From positions 26,729,537 through 26,793,536 of the forward strand of contig NC_064440.1 of assembly GCF_023343835.1 (NCBI RefSeq): a stretch of DNA of 64,000 nt, in the 5' to 3' direction. Below the pieces are notes generated by a model that saw only the letters and a program-made list of their open reading frames with translations, ran no database searches and was not told where the DNA came from. Origin of the DNA: Lagopus muta (taxonomy: Eukaryota > Chordata > Aves > Galliformes > Phasianidae). The position numbers were made by a program, and so were the translations under genes. This document shows, piece by piece, positions 53,467 to 64,000 of this stretch; position 1 is the first letter of the stretch, and each line of letters opens with the position of its first letter.

Positions 53467-53476
53467 TCTCGCGAGA
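53467..53476. promoter_or_regulatory. TCTCGCGAGA palindrome, MOB4 promoter
   Basis: An exact copy of the palindromic TCTCGCGAGA element known from many vertebrate CpG-island, often bidirectional, promoters. It lies 90 bases upstream of the MOB4 ATG, so probably within tens of bases of the transcription start. Confidence 0.7.
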
Positions 53477-53900
53477 GGCGCTGAAGAAGAACCGTGGGCC
53501 GCGGGGCTGGCTGTGGGTGGAGGGGCTGCGGTGCGCTGGCGGGCAGAGCTGCTGCGCTCACAGCGGGGGTTGTGGATGATGAGCTGGGCGACGCGATGAG
53601 AAGCGCGGAACGGTGCCGCTCCCCGCTTGGCTGCTGGCACCCCGACTTCGTGAGACGGAGCGGGGGTTCCGTGCGCGGCACGATAACGCGGGTGCGTCTC
53701 GAGGGCCCGCTGCCGCTTGCTCTGGTTACTGTTTTACCGGTGAGCCGCGGGTCAGCGTGACTGCCCGAGTGCGAGCCTGGGCCCCGCAGCGCGAAACTGC
53801 TCCTCTCAGCACTTTCTCCGCGGTGAGGAGGTTAATAGCAGCAGTTACCGCTGTGCTGAGGGTTTGCCTGTCGTGCTGCCGCGTTAGGTCTGCTGTGAGC

Positions 53901-56900
53901 CTGCGTTAATTTTTTATGACATTGATTTATAATTAGCCTGCCCCGAAGTAACAGAGGTGCTGTTTCAGTCCCTCATAACATAGTCTTGTGTTTTTCGTTT
54001 TTTTTAATGGATTTCAAGGTTCAGCTGGTATCTAAAGCACAGAACGGGGGGAGCTGTGACGTTTTCACTTGACCCTGACTTCTGTTTCATGGACATCTGG
54101 CTGAGAACAGCCACCTCTCCGTGAGAAATGCCCATCCTTCAGTTTGAAACTGGCTCAGTTGTGTGGAAAAAAGAATGTTTCTGAAGTGTTTCTTAAACAA
54201 GATATGTAAATCTGTGTATTTTTTTCTGTTGCTCCTTGATAATTACACCCTTATTACTGGAAGCTGCTTTCTATTTTTCTTTTAGTGAATTTCCAGTGGT
54301 TCTTAAACAAAATCTGATCAACAGTAATTCCACATCATGGTTTTTACCTGGTCTGCGTTGTTTGATGAGTGAAAAGCGGAATATTTGGCCAGCATCATCT
54401 TGTTGTCCCCTGTGCTGTTAGGGCCTGAACATTCCTCTCTAGATCTTCTCCTCAGTGGGCTGTGAAAGCTTTACCCTGTTTCTACTGTGGCAGGTAACGG
54501 GCATGATGAAAAAGGCCTTCTGAAAGCAGTACTACTGCTGCCAGGGGAGCCCTTTCCAGAATGGAAAGAAAAGGAAAAAGTAGATGGAGTCTGCCTTCAT
54601 TCTTTATACTTCAGATAGCTGGAAAGAACTGGATCCTCACCAAATAACAAGTATGGCTGTATGTGACTTTTTTTTTTCCTGCACAAATTGGAGCTTTGAT
54701 GTTCTAGGAATTGGTGGAACAAACAAGTCTAAATTCTTACAGAAGCACAAGAGAGCATTTGTCAGTGATACTGACCTTCACTCTATAACCCAGGGAATAT
54801 AAAATATGGTATGTAGCCATGGACTTAAAAAAAAAATAAAATAAAATAAAAAAAAAAACAGTAATGGCAGATGGATCACCTTGGCAGTGCAGTAGGTTAC
54901 GCTGCCCTCGCTGACAAGGACAGCTTTGTAGTGCAGGAATAAAATGTTCTGTCTGTTGACCCATCCAATACACAAGTGTGTCCTCCATTTGATTAAGCTA
55001 AGGGATGCTTTTTCTTTTCTTTTTTTTTTTTTCCTATCCATGTATCTTTTATTCCCATGAAACTTCTGAGCATAATGTGACATTGGTTTTGAGTGTGCTA
55101 TATAAAGGGTAGATGAACCTGAGAAATGTTTTATTTAATGACAGCAAGGTGCTGAAAATCTCCTGGGGCTGAAAGCATAAGTTGGAGTTTGCGTTGGGAG
55201 CAGTGATGTGTGTTATGCACTTGGCAACATGGCAGTGCTGGTTCAGTGCAGTCCTGCTGGGTACGGGCTGGGCTGGCCGGGCAGCCCTGGCCAAGGATTC
55301 AGGGAAGTGGTGCAGGTAGCAAAGATGTACGTGCTACCTCTGTTCCTCAGAGTTGCCTGCCTGCCAGGGTCTCAGGTTGCACCAGCATGGATTAGAGCAG
55401 CTCTTCACAAACAAGAACTGTGAACTTCACGAGTTAGGATCCTACACAAATGATCTCTAAAAGACAGTATTTAAATGCTAGGCTTTTAAATAACATTTAC
55501 CTGTTGGGTATTATTTCCTACTGCACCTTTTTTTCTCCTTAGGATGTCATCCAGTTTCCTTAATTAAGCTGTGAATGCGTTATATACCTGCCCCTTTCAG
55601 TATGTGACTACACCAGAATACCTGCCTTATCACACAAGATAAAAGCGTGCTTGCTGCAGGGGAAGATAACGTTTCTCACCGAGCTTTGTGTTCGTTGTGC
55701 AATGAACTGTCTTTGAAGATAACCGCAGTGCGATAACCTCGTTTCTGCTATAATGTGTGCTGCTCTAACTGCCCCAGGGCAGGTTTCAGGTCAGCCTGTT
55801 GAGGCAAAGGATTTCTCTATTCTCTTTTTAGTGCCCACTCCTGCTTACTGGGAATTCTTTACCACTATCTCGTCAGAGTAGCTTTTGCGTGGTTTGCCTA
55901 CAGCTCCGAAGTAGGTGCTCACCAGCTACAGGGAAGCATTACAGCCAACTTCTAATGGAATTGCTGGGTGATAATTAATGTTGTGTAAAAAGTAGCAACA
56001 GATCACACCCAGCAGAAAGTAAGTTGTTTTAGGGCATGTGGAAGCAGAAGTTCCTCGCTGTAGCTACTGAAAGTGATACATGTTGTTATTACAATCCGTT
56101 GCAGTTATCTGCAGGCTTACAGTTTATCTAGCAATGTTGCTTTTGTAACAGCTTTAATTCAATAAGAACTACTATTTAGCTAGTATTGATTTTGGTAGCA
56201 ATGAGTGCTTTATGGATTTATTTCACATAAACCTATATCAAAGCCTTTTAAGACAGTCCATCCTCTCAGACTGCACTCAGTCAACATACCAATTGTGAAG
56301 GCATACCTAGGAACAGTATAAAGTGCACATCTGTGCAGTCATGTGCAGATAACCTTGAATGCATTCCCAAGGCAAAAGAGGGCAGTTAGAAATACACTAA
56401 TGTGATTGCTTCAGCACGAGTTGAGTAAATATCTTACTGTTTAAGAATGCTGCATTCAAGATAAATGCAGTATAATCTGTGAAATACAGTATCAGCTCTC
56501 TACTCGGTTGTGGGAGAGGAAGAGATATGGCAAGATGAGGCAAAGTTGTTATCAACTACTGCATTAAGATCAGCATCAGCTCCAATTCTGCCAACTAATT
56601 TCTGTAGGGAAGTTATTTGGTAGGCAAAAAAGAATCACTTAGGTAAGAAAAATCATTAGAATTCTTTCTAGTGGAGGCATCGCTAGCAGCAATCTCTGTT
56701 CAGACTGGGGCAGGATGGTTTGTGTGCATTCATCTTGTTCAACGTCTTGTTGTCTACCACTAGCTCATGCTGGAAACAATGTCAGACGGATCTGTTACTT
56801 CAGGTAAAGTTTGAGATGAAACAAAGCTTTTGTCTCCTTTATCACCATCTCTCTGCAATAACCACTTTTGTCTCCCACCACTAGACAAATGTATTTTCAT

Positions 56901-57000
56901 TAAAGTATTCCTAAAACAAAACTATTTCTTTCCAGAGATTACTTCAAGACATCACACAACTGATACTCAGTTTCACAGAGCAGTAGCAGAAACTGAGACA
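53901..57000. other. Spacer between the MOB4 promoter and HSPE1 3' end
   Basis: About 3.1 kb. It holds an A-rich tract (54826-54859) and a T run (55018-55034). A GC-richer patch near 55200-55400 is unassigned. No coding exon is recognised. Confidence 0.7.
54826..54859. repeat. A-rich tract with AAAAT repeats
   Basis: Almost pure A with TAAAA units. It could be the relic of a retroposed poly(A) tail, but no source sequence is recognisable upstream. Confidence 0.8.
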
Positions 57001-57021
57001 GAAGCAGCACAGTTTTAGAAG

Positions 57022-57027
57022 TTTATT
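57022..57027 (-). terminator. HSPE1: Candidate HSPE1 poly(A) signal
   Basis: TTTATT on the plus strand (AATAAA on the minus strand), about 285 bases past the HSPE1 stop. A nearer alternative is at 57164-57169. Either would give a short 3' UTR, as expected for this gene. Confidence 0.5.
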
Positions 57028-57310
57028 GTAAAGGCCTTTACAATTTCAGTACAGGGATAAGGATATAAAAATGATGCTGTTTGGAATAATTAAGGCTGGA
57101 TGGTGGCATTTCACTGTTCAGTGGAACTCAAGCAAGAGCAACCAATTTCTGACTGTACATACTTTTATTTCTGTTCCATCATTACAGTGAGATCACAAGT
57201 TATTTCAGCGACTCAATGCCTGCTTATTATAAAATAAAGGACATTATTTACATGATGAAAGAAAGCATTTCAGAATTTTAGTGGAATGGATGACGGATAC
57301 TGCAACAACT

Positions 57311-57361
57311 TCAGTCCAGGTATTTTCCAAGAATGTCACCATCTCTAAACAAGTAGTAATC
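57311..57361 (-). CDS. HSPE1: HSPE1 exon 4 (residues 87-102 and stop)
   Basis: Encodes DYYLFRDGDILGKYLD and a TGA stop. The acceptor is gcttgcag. Confidence 0.96.
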   Translation of the reverse strand, partial: DYYLFRDGDILGKYLD

Positions 57362-60300
57362 CTGCAAGCAGAAGAAATATTAGCATCACAATTGATTTTT
57401 ATCAGCTGTTTTGCAGATACTGTCTGGTTCTGAAGGCTACCGAGCTAAGCACAGCTTGTTCTACCTCTTGGACTTGTAAAGATTCTTCTTTTCCAGGAGA
57501 CACAACTTGGGAATGCTACCACCTTACTCATTTTAGCAGCAGGAAGCATAAGTACTACAAGAGGACAATTCTGTAGGCTTTCCCCATCAAAAGTAAGGAT
57601 GGCCCAGTAATTTCAAAGCCGCGTAGGCTTCCCTCTACTGCTTGCTTGGCAGATAAAGGCACTTTGTCCATCCAGCAAAGGTCAAGCCAAGATGTCACTT
57701 TGGTTACTTTTTTTTAATTAAGGGTGGAATTAACAAGTACTGCAGGGACAAAAAACGTGGCTTGATTTAGCTGTTCCCACTTGAATACTAACAACTGCAT
57801 TTATTAAATGCTGCTAATCCCTCTAATATTTACTACTGACTGCGTGACACTGGGAACCAGTTTAATTTACATTCATAAAATGGGAAAACATACCTTATCT
57901 TCTAGTACAATCTTGGTACCGCCGTATTCTGGTAGCAAAACCTTTTCACCAACTTTTACACTCACTGGATGAATCTCACCATCCTGAAAAAAAAAAAAAA
58001 AATCCTTTACTTTACAGAAGTTAAATGGAAAGGTATTATGAGAATTGCTCCATAGCACAATGATACAGCCACATAATTTATTCAAGATGTCACAGTAACT
58101 CTACATTTCAGTTGTACAGTGGAACAAGAATACTCAGGTTTACCAGGAGGAAAAGCATATCACTCAGTTTTCAAGCATTACAGTTCCACAATGTTTAAGC
58201 AGTGATTTTCTGAATGAAAAGCATTGCCATTTAGTTCCAGTACAAATGCAACAGCAAAGTCTTCTCAAAAAGAAAAAATCAGGAATTGCCAGACCATAGA
58301 ATTCTGTTCTGAAATATCTGATAAAGTCAGTTTCAATATTCTATAAGCATTACTAATTTCTTTAAGTACCAGTTAGTATTACTTGCCCATTTCTGCTACT
58401 TTGAATAATTTCTGTATTACTGACAATTCTGTATCAGTTGTTCTGAACAGAGTAAAGTTCAATTACAATTCTATACCATAAATTCAATATCACAGCATTA
58501 GTCAAATAATAGTGCCATTTTGCAACATAATGCTTTGAAAAGCAGACACAGAGAAAAACAACCATGATATTATGGAGAGACTCACAGGCAAAGTCTGAGT
58601 CAACACGCTCAAGTTAAATTTTAACCTGCTTCCTACCGTTGGAACTAACTGATCACTATTTAGATGGGGGGAAAATCTTCCAATAGTGAAGCCACGGGCA
58701 TTTTAAGAAGGTGAAATGAAATTAAAAGATCTTTTTCAGGATCCTGTGAGTATTTAGCAATCAAAGATTAAGAAAGCTCAATTAACATTTATTTCTACCA
58801 ATTTCTGATTTTTTGTAGTACAGTAAGCCCTATCCCGGTCAATACTTTTTGAACAAGACAGTGAATGCCAGGCTCAGAACAACAAAGAAAACCATGTAAC
58901 TATTGTTTAAGGATGTTTCAAAAAGCAAGTATTTTCCATTTTACAAATGTTCAAAGGAAGACGAATTCAAGGCCAGAGCCAGGCAGGGGAACTGAAGATT
59001 TCTACCTTCTCTTTGGACGTGCACTTCCAACTTCAATTGCCCTCTCTCAATTTTTGTGCTGTATCATTAAACTTACACTGCAGCCATCCCTTTCCTACTA
59101 CCATTTTCCAGCTGCCAAAGCTGATGCTTCAGGATGCTTACCTTCCCTCTGGCTCCCGATCCAACTGCTACTACTGTTGCTTGCAGCACCTTCCCTTGAG
59201 CTTTTTCTGGAATCATGATGCCTCCTTTGGTTACAGTCTCTGCTGCACATCGTTCAACCAGAACACGATCAAACAGGGGAAGGAATTTCCTAAATGCTTT
59301 TCCTGCCTGCAAAGAAGCACAATGTTGAGGGAAAAATAGTTGAATGAAAGTGCAACTGAAAAAAGCAAGCCCACAACTCAGCCGTTGTGAGAGAACAAGA
59401 GTTTAAGAGCACAGCCAGGCAGTTCTCTTCCATAGAAGCAAAGCAGACCTTTGATTGCATCAGAAATCGGTGGAGACGAAAGCAAGGCTGTGCTACAACT
59501 GCTCCAAGCTCCTCAGAAGCAGCTCGCTCCCAAGCGGCCTTCACGGGCTCCTAGTGGGCAATGTGTGCCCTTGAGGCACAGCTAAGGAACACGCCACCAG
59601 CAGGTGGAGCAGGAGCCCCACGCGGCTGCAAGTTTCTGCAGGCGTTTAATCCTAAACCGTTACTTCATACTGCTTATTAAGAACAGCCTGTTGATGATAA
59701 AAAGTGTGTTTTACATTCACAGACGGACTTAATCAGGATTGAGGACAGCTGCATTTTTATTCATTGTAGCAGAATATTTTATAGTAACGAAGTGTCAGTC
59801 TAGGCCTGTATCTCATGTCAGTCTTTTCCAGGCAATTTCAAGACATTGCATTTCACATGATGCAACACGGCTCCTGAAGTTTGAAGTCCCAATGGAAACT
59901 GCTGTTACTTGGAGTGATTTATACACACATGCTTACCCTTAGCCACAAACATTTAGGACTAAGCCCACAGAAGGAAGGAAGCACATTTCTACCTTGAGTG
60001 CTTTTCCTTCATGCAGATAAGTCAGTCACTATCTACCTCTACTCACTGAATTTTTTTTATTTTCATCTTTTTACATTTAAAAGCAACTCCTTACCCCCTT
60101 ACTGGCAGCATTTGTGAAGCAGCACTCCAGCTCCCACACAGGAGATGAAGGGCAAGCACACAGCCCCACCAAGCAGGGGGCAGAAGAAGGAATCTGCTCT
60201 GGTTTAGGAGGAAAGATATGGAGCCTTGCCAAGTCACATGGAGACAGTGTCGTGCAGGGCAGGTACCCTGGGCTCACAGAAACAGCTAGATCAGCCTGGC

Positions 60301-61300
60301 ATCTGTGCACCCCTCACTGACACTCACCAGCACACAAGATTTAAAACTGGGGGAAAACCAAATGGTAGGCAATGTGCGAGCACAAAACTAGCGTGTGAAA
60401 GATGCATCCCTGGGAAAACTGTTACTGCTAGAATGATGAAAAAGACACGGAAACGACTGTGAACTATGATGATGTTCATTCGAAGAAAATACCAGAGCTG
60501 ATGTCTTTTTCTTTTCGTTCCCTGAAACGGAATGTTCTGTTTAACTGAAATCGGTAAGCAGTCTTCAGAACGCGGGCACTTCATGCTTAAGCTTTGGGGA
60601 AAGCTTCTGCCTGGTCTGATGGTTGGCAGCACTGCACGCAGCAAGGGGGCTGAAACTACATGATCGTTACGGTCCTTGTCACCGGGGCCATTCTACAATT
60701 GCTAATGAGATATGGGTGTGGGTACAAGGACAGCTCTGCCCTTATGCAGTGCTCCTCCAGAGGAGGCCTGGATGGAAGCAGCTTACAAAGCCCAACGAGG
60801 AACTCTTTTTTCCCTCCCGCGCTCCACAGGCGCAGCCCGGACAGGAGCTGAGCGCTGCAGGCAGGGCACGGGACGGAGCCGAAGCTCTCACGGGACCCAA
60901 CGCAGCCCCCCCAAGGACTCGGTGACCTCGCAGCGCTCCAGGCCGCCCCGAGGCCCGCTCCCAGCTCCAGGCTGAGCTAACCGAGCGCCCGCGCGATGCT
61001 AAGGCGGTACGCCGACGAGGAGGGCCGCCGCTCCGTCCCCAACCGCTTCCGCCGCCCCGCAGCCCGACGCAGCCCCACCGGCCGCTATCGCCCTCCGACA
61101 GCGCCGGGCAGCACCCGCGCAAAGCGGCACGCTGCCGACACACCCAACGACCCCCGATCGGGGCTTACTCGCCCTGCAGATAGGCGGGCTGCAGCGGCGG
61201 GCCCAACCCCGCGCAGGGATGCAAGGATATACGGATGCTGACACGCGGCCGAGCGCGGGCTGGGTTGTGACGGCGCGAGCCGGGGCGCGGCACTCACCAT
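57311..61300 (-). CDS. HSPE1: Mitochondrial 10 kDa heat shock protein (Hsp10, Cpn10), complete
   Basis: HSPE1 is the heptameric co-chaperonin of the mitochondrial matrix. It caps the Hsp60 ring and, with ATP, drives folding of imported proteins. Minus-strand coding exons are 61298-61300, 59142-59306, 57894-57983 and 57311-57361, giving 102 aa, the vertebrate length. The protein begins M-AGKAFRKFLPLFDRVL. The mobile loop that docks on Hsp60 (about residues 20-38) reads AAETVTKGGIMIPEKAQGK, with IMI in place of mammalian IML. The roof/core segment PVSVKVGEKVLLPEYGG and the end FRDGDILGKYLD follow. There is no cleaved presequence; import uses the N-terminal region. The first exon supplies only the initiator codon. 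HSPE1 is divergent from HSPD1 across a promoter of about 1 kb and lies upstream of MOB4 on the same strand. Confidence 0.97.
57362..59141 (-). other. HSPE1 introns 2 and 3 (interrupted by exon 3)
   Basis: Intron 3 is 57362-57893 and intron 2 is 57984-59141. Both are AT-rich. The A run at 57986-58002 on the plus strand is the polypyrimidine tract of the exon 3 acceptor. Confidence 0.85.
57894..57983 (-). CDS. HSPE1: HSPE1 exon 3 (residues 57-86)
   Basis: Encodes DGEIHPVSVKVGEKVLLPEY and GGTKIVLEDK. The acceptor is ttttcag after a T run, the donor gtatgt. Confidence 0.97.
59142..59306 (-). CDS. HSPE1: HSPE1 exon 2 (residues 2-56)
   Basis: Encodes AGKAFRKFLPLFDRVLVERC through GSGARGK, including the Hsp60-binding mobile loop. 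The acceptor is tttgcag, the donor gtaagc. Confidence 0.97.
59307..61297 (-). other. HSPE1 intron 1
   Basis: About 2 kb. The distal part is unremarkable; from about 60,800 it merges into the CpG island, where long open frames in several frames are compositional artefacts. Confidence 0.85.
61298..61300 (-). CDS. HSPE1: HSPE1 exon 1, coding part (initiator ATG only)
   Basis: The minus strand reads GCCGCCATG followed at once by the strong donor gtgagt. After splicing, the Kozak context is GCCGCCATGG, because exon 2 begins with G. Confidence 0.93.
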
Positions 61301-61367
61301 GGCGGCTGCTGCGCTCCCGCACCGAGTGACCGCGCCGCTGCTCGCACACGTGAGAAAGGTCACCGCG

Positions 61368-61379
61368 TGCGCATGCGCA
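61368..61379. promoter_or_regulatory. NRF-1 site, HSPE1-proximal
   Basis: TGCGCATGCGCA is an exact, fully palindromic match to the nuclear respiratory factor 1 consensus, 68 bases upstream of the HSPE1 ATG. It fits a nuclear gene for a mitochondrial protein. Confidence 0.85.
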
Positions 61380-61565
61380 ACTACCGACCCGCGCGCCGCG
61401 CCCTGCCCCCGGGCGGCGCTCCGCCCCCAGCCGTGAGCCGCTCGGTCCCCGCCGCTTATTTTTGGTCGCCGCGCCCGCGTTGCGAGTGCACGGGCCGCCT
61501 GAGCGCTGCTGGTGCCGCCGAAACGGAGATTTAACGCTTGGCCGATGCCGGGGTCAGCCAGCCAC

Positions 61566-61574
61566 CCGGAAGTG
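61566..61574 (+). promoter_or_regulatory. ETS/GABP (NRF-2) site
   Basis: CCGGAAGTG is a full ETS-family core. GABP commonly co-occurs with NRF-1 in promoters of nuclear genes for mitochondrial proteins. Confidence 0.65.
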
Positions 61575-61611
61575 AAGTCAGCTCACCTCTGACCCGGAGC
61601 GAGCATGGGCG

Positions 61612-61629
61612 TTCCAGAAGGTTCTGGAA
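61612..61629. promoter_or_regulatory. Heat-shock element, four perfect units
   Basis: The sequence reads TTCnnGAAnnTTCnnGAA: four contiguous, alternating, perfect 5-bp HSF units. HSF trimers bind three such units, so this is a high-affinity site. It lies between HSPE1 and HSPD1 and can serve both, explaining heat-shock and stress induction. Confidence 0.93.
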
Positions 61630-61633
61630 TCGG

Positions 61634-61757
61634 CGGGCCCCGGAACCTGAGTGACTCATGCTTGGCGCGTCCTGCGCACGCGCAGAGCGCGCGGTACTCC
61701 CGCATCCCTTTTCCCTCCATTGGTGGGCCGGAGAGGCCATGCAGGTTCCGGGGCCCG
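61634..61757. repeat. Perfect 16-bp inverted repeat in the bidirectional promoter
   Basis: The left arm 61634-61649 (CGGGCCCCGGAACCTG) is exactly the reverse complement of the right arm 61742-61757, with a 92-base spacer. The spacer contains the AP-1-like site, an NRF-1 site and the CCAAT box. The spacer itself is not symmetrical. Confidence 0.9.
61673..61684. promoter_or_regulatory. NRF-1 site, HSPD1 side
   Basis: TGCGCACGCGCA matches the NRF-1 consensus (YGCGCAYGCGCR) exactly. It lies between the two arms of a 16-bp inverted repeat. Confidence 0.8.
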
Positions 61758-61829
61758 GCCGCGCCGCTCCCCGCACGGGTGTCTGCCCGGCGGGGGGCGG
61801 GGCCGCATGAGTGAGTGAGTGCCGCGCGC

Positions 61830-61909
61830 TTCCCGCCCCTGCGTGCAGACTTGTGTGCCGCGCGCTCGGACCGGACCGAACGGCGGAGGCGCCTCCCGTA
61901 ACCCCGCAG
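61830..61909 (+). other. HSPD1: HSPD1 exon 1, non-coding (5' boundary approximate)
   Basis: An exon end is defined by CCCCGCAG before the consensus donor gtgagc at 61910. In mammals the first HSPD1 exon is also untranslated. The start cannot be fixed from sequence; it should lie downstream of the GC box at 61794-61803. Confidence 0.6.
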
Positions 61910-61991
61910 GTGAGCCGAGAGCGGCTCTCCGTTCTCACGGCGACCGTTATTCCGTTCTTGGCGGCGCCCAGGCACCGCCGTGCGCCGGTAG

Positions 61992-64000
<2,009 letters not shown>

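Larger units (their letters stand above)
52680..53900. promoter_or_regulatory. CpG island and MOB4 promoter
   Basis: A sharp rise in G+C with very frequent CpG covers MOB4 exon 1 and its flanks. Upstream of the MOB4 ATG are a GC box (GGGCGGGGC, 53415-53423) and a TCTCGCGAGA palindrome (53467-53476). No TATA box is seen. This is the structure of a broadly expressed housekeeping promoter. Open frames of up to 188 codons here reflect high G+C and scarce stop codons. Confidence 0.85.

Noticed and set aside
53021-53681. Open frames of 97-188 codons around MOB4 exon 1.
   Set aside because: High G+C shadow frames. Only 53318-53377 on the minus strand continues into conserved MOB4 exons.
61298-61363. 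In-frame N-terminal extension of HSPE1 upstream of the ATG.
   Set aside because: The frame is open, but the first codon of the extension is GTG, not ATG. The Kozak-perfect ATG at 61300 matches the family start, so the extension is 5' UTR.

Overview
The window is ordinary vertebrate nuclear DNA from a bird, most likely chicken or a close galliform. Coding exons are split by GT-AG introns, promoters lie in CpG islands, and the interspersed repeats are avian CR1 LINE copies, some ending in the typical ATTCTATG-type 3' repeats. The gene order HSPD1-HSPE1-MOB4-RFTN2 and the relative orientations match the human 2q33 block, seen here in inverted orientation. I assembled every coding exon by hand from reading frame, splice sites and intron phase. 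The complete proteins come to 507 aa (RFTN2), 225 aa (MOB4) and 102 aa (HSPE1).

Layout. 1-432: an old CR1 3' end. 433-14.2 kb: AT-rich intergenic DNA with no gene I can support. 14,653-38,777 (+): RFTN2 in nine coding exons, with a possible TATA-type promoter and a G-quadruplex-prone C-rich tract just upstream. 38.8-46.1 kb: convergent 3' ends of RFTN2 (+) and MOB4 (-). 46,089-53,377 (-): MOB4 in eight exons, with a fairly intact CR1 fragment and a possible LTR-like element in its introns, starting from a CpG island near 53.4 kb. 57,311-61,300 (-): HSPE1 (Hsp10) in four exons, the first contributing only the initiator ATG. 61,301-62,291: the shared HSPE1/HSPD1 head-to-head promoter. 61.8 kb to the window edge (+): HSPD1 (Hsp60), with a non-coding first exon and the first coding exon (residues 1-58). 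The rest of HSPD1 lies beyond 64,000.

How the genes work together. HSPE1 and HSPD1 make the co-chaperonin and chaperonin of the mitochondrial matrix and are driven from one bidirectional promoter. That promoter carries a four-unit heat-shock element, two NRF-1 palindromes, an ETS/GABP site, an E-box, an AP-1-like site, a CCAAT box and GC boxes. This is the logic expected of stress-inducible nuclear genes for mitochondrial proteins. MOB4 (STRIPAK subunit) and RFTN2 (lipid-raft protein) are functionally unrelated neighbours.

I found no evidence for an undescribed system. The less expected observations are a perfect 16-bp inverted repeat framing the core of the HSPE1/HSPD1 promoter, a perfect 13-bp hairpin inside a possible LTR in MOB4 intron 2, and a candidate antisense exon in the MOB4 CpG island.
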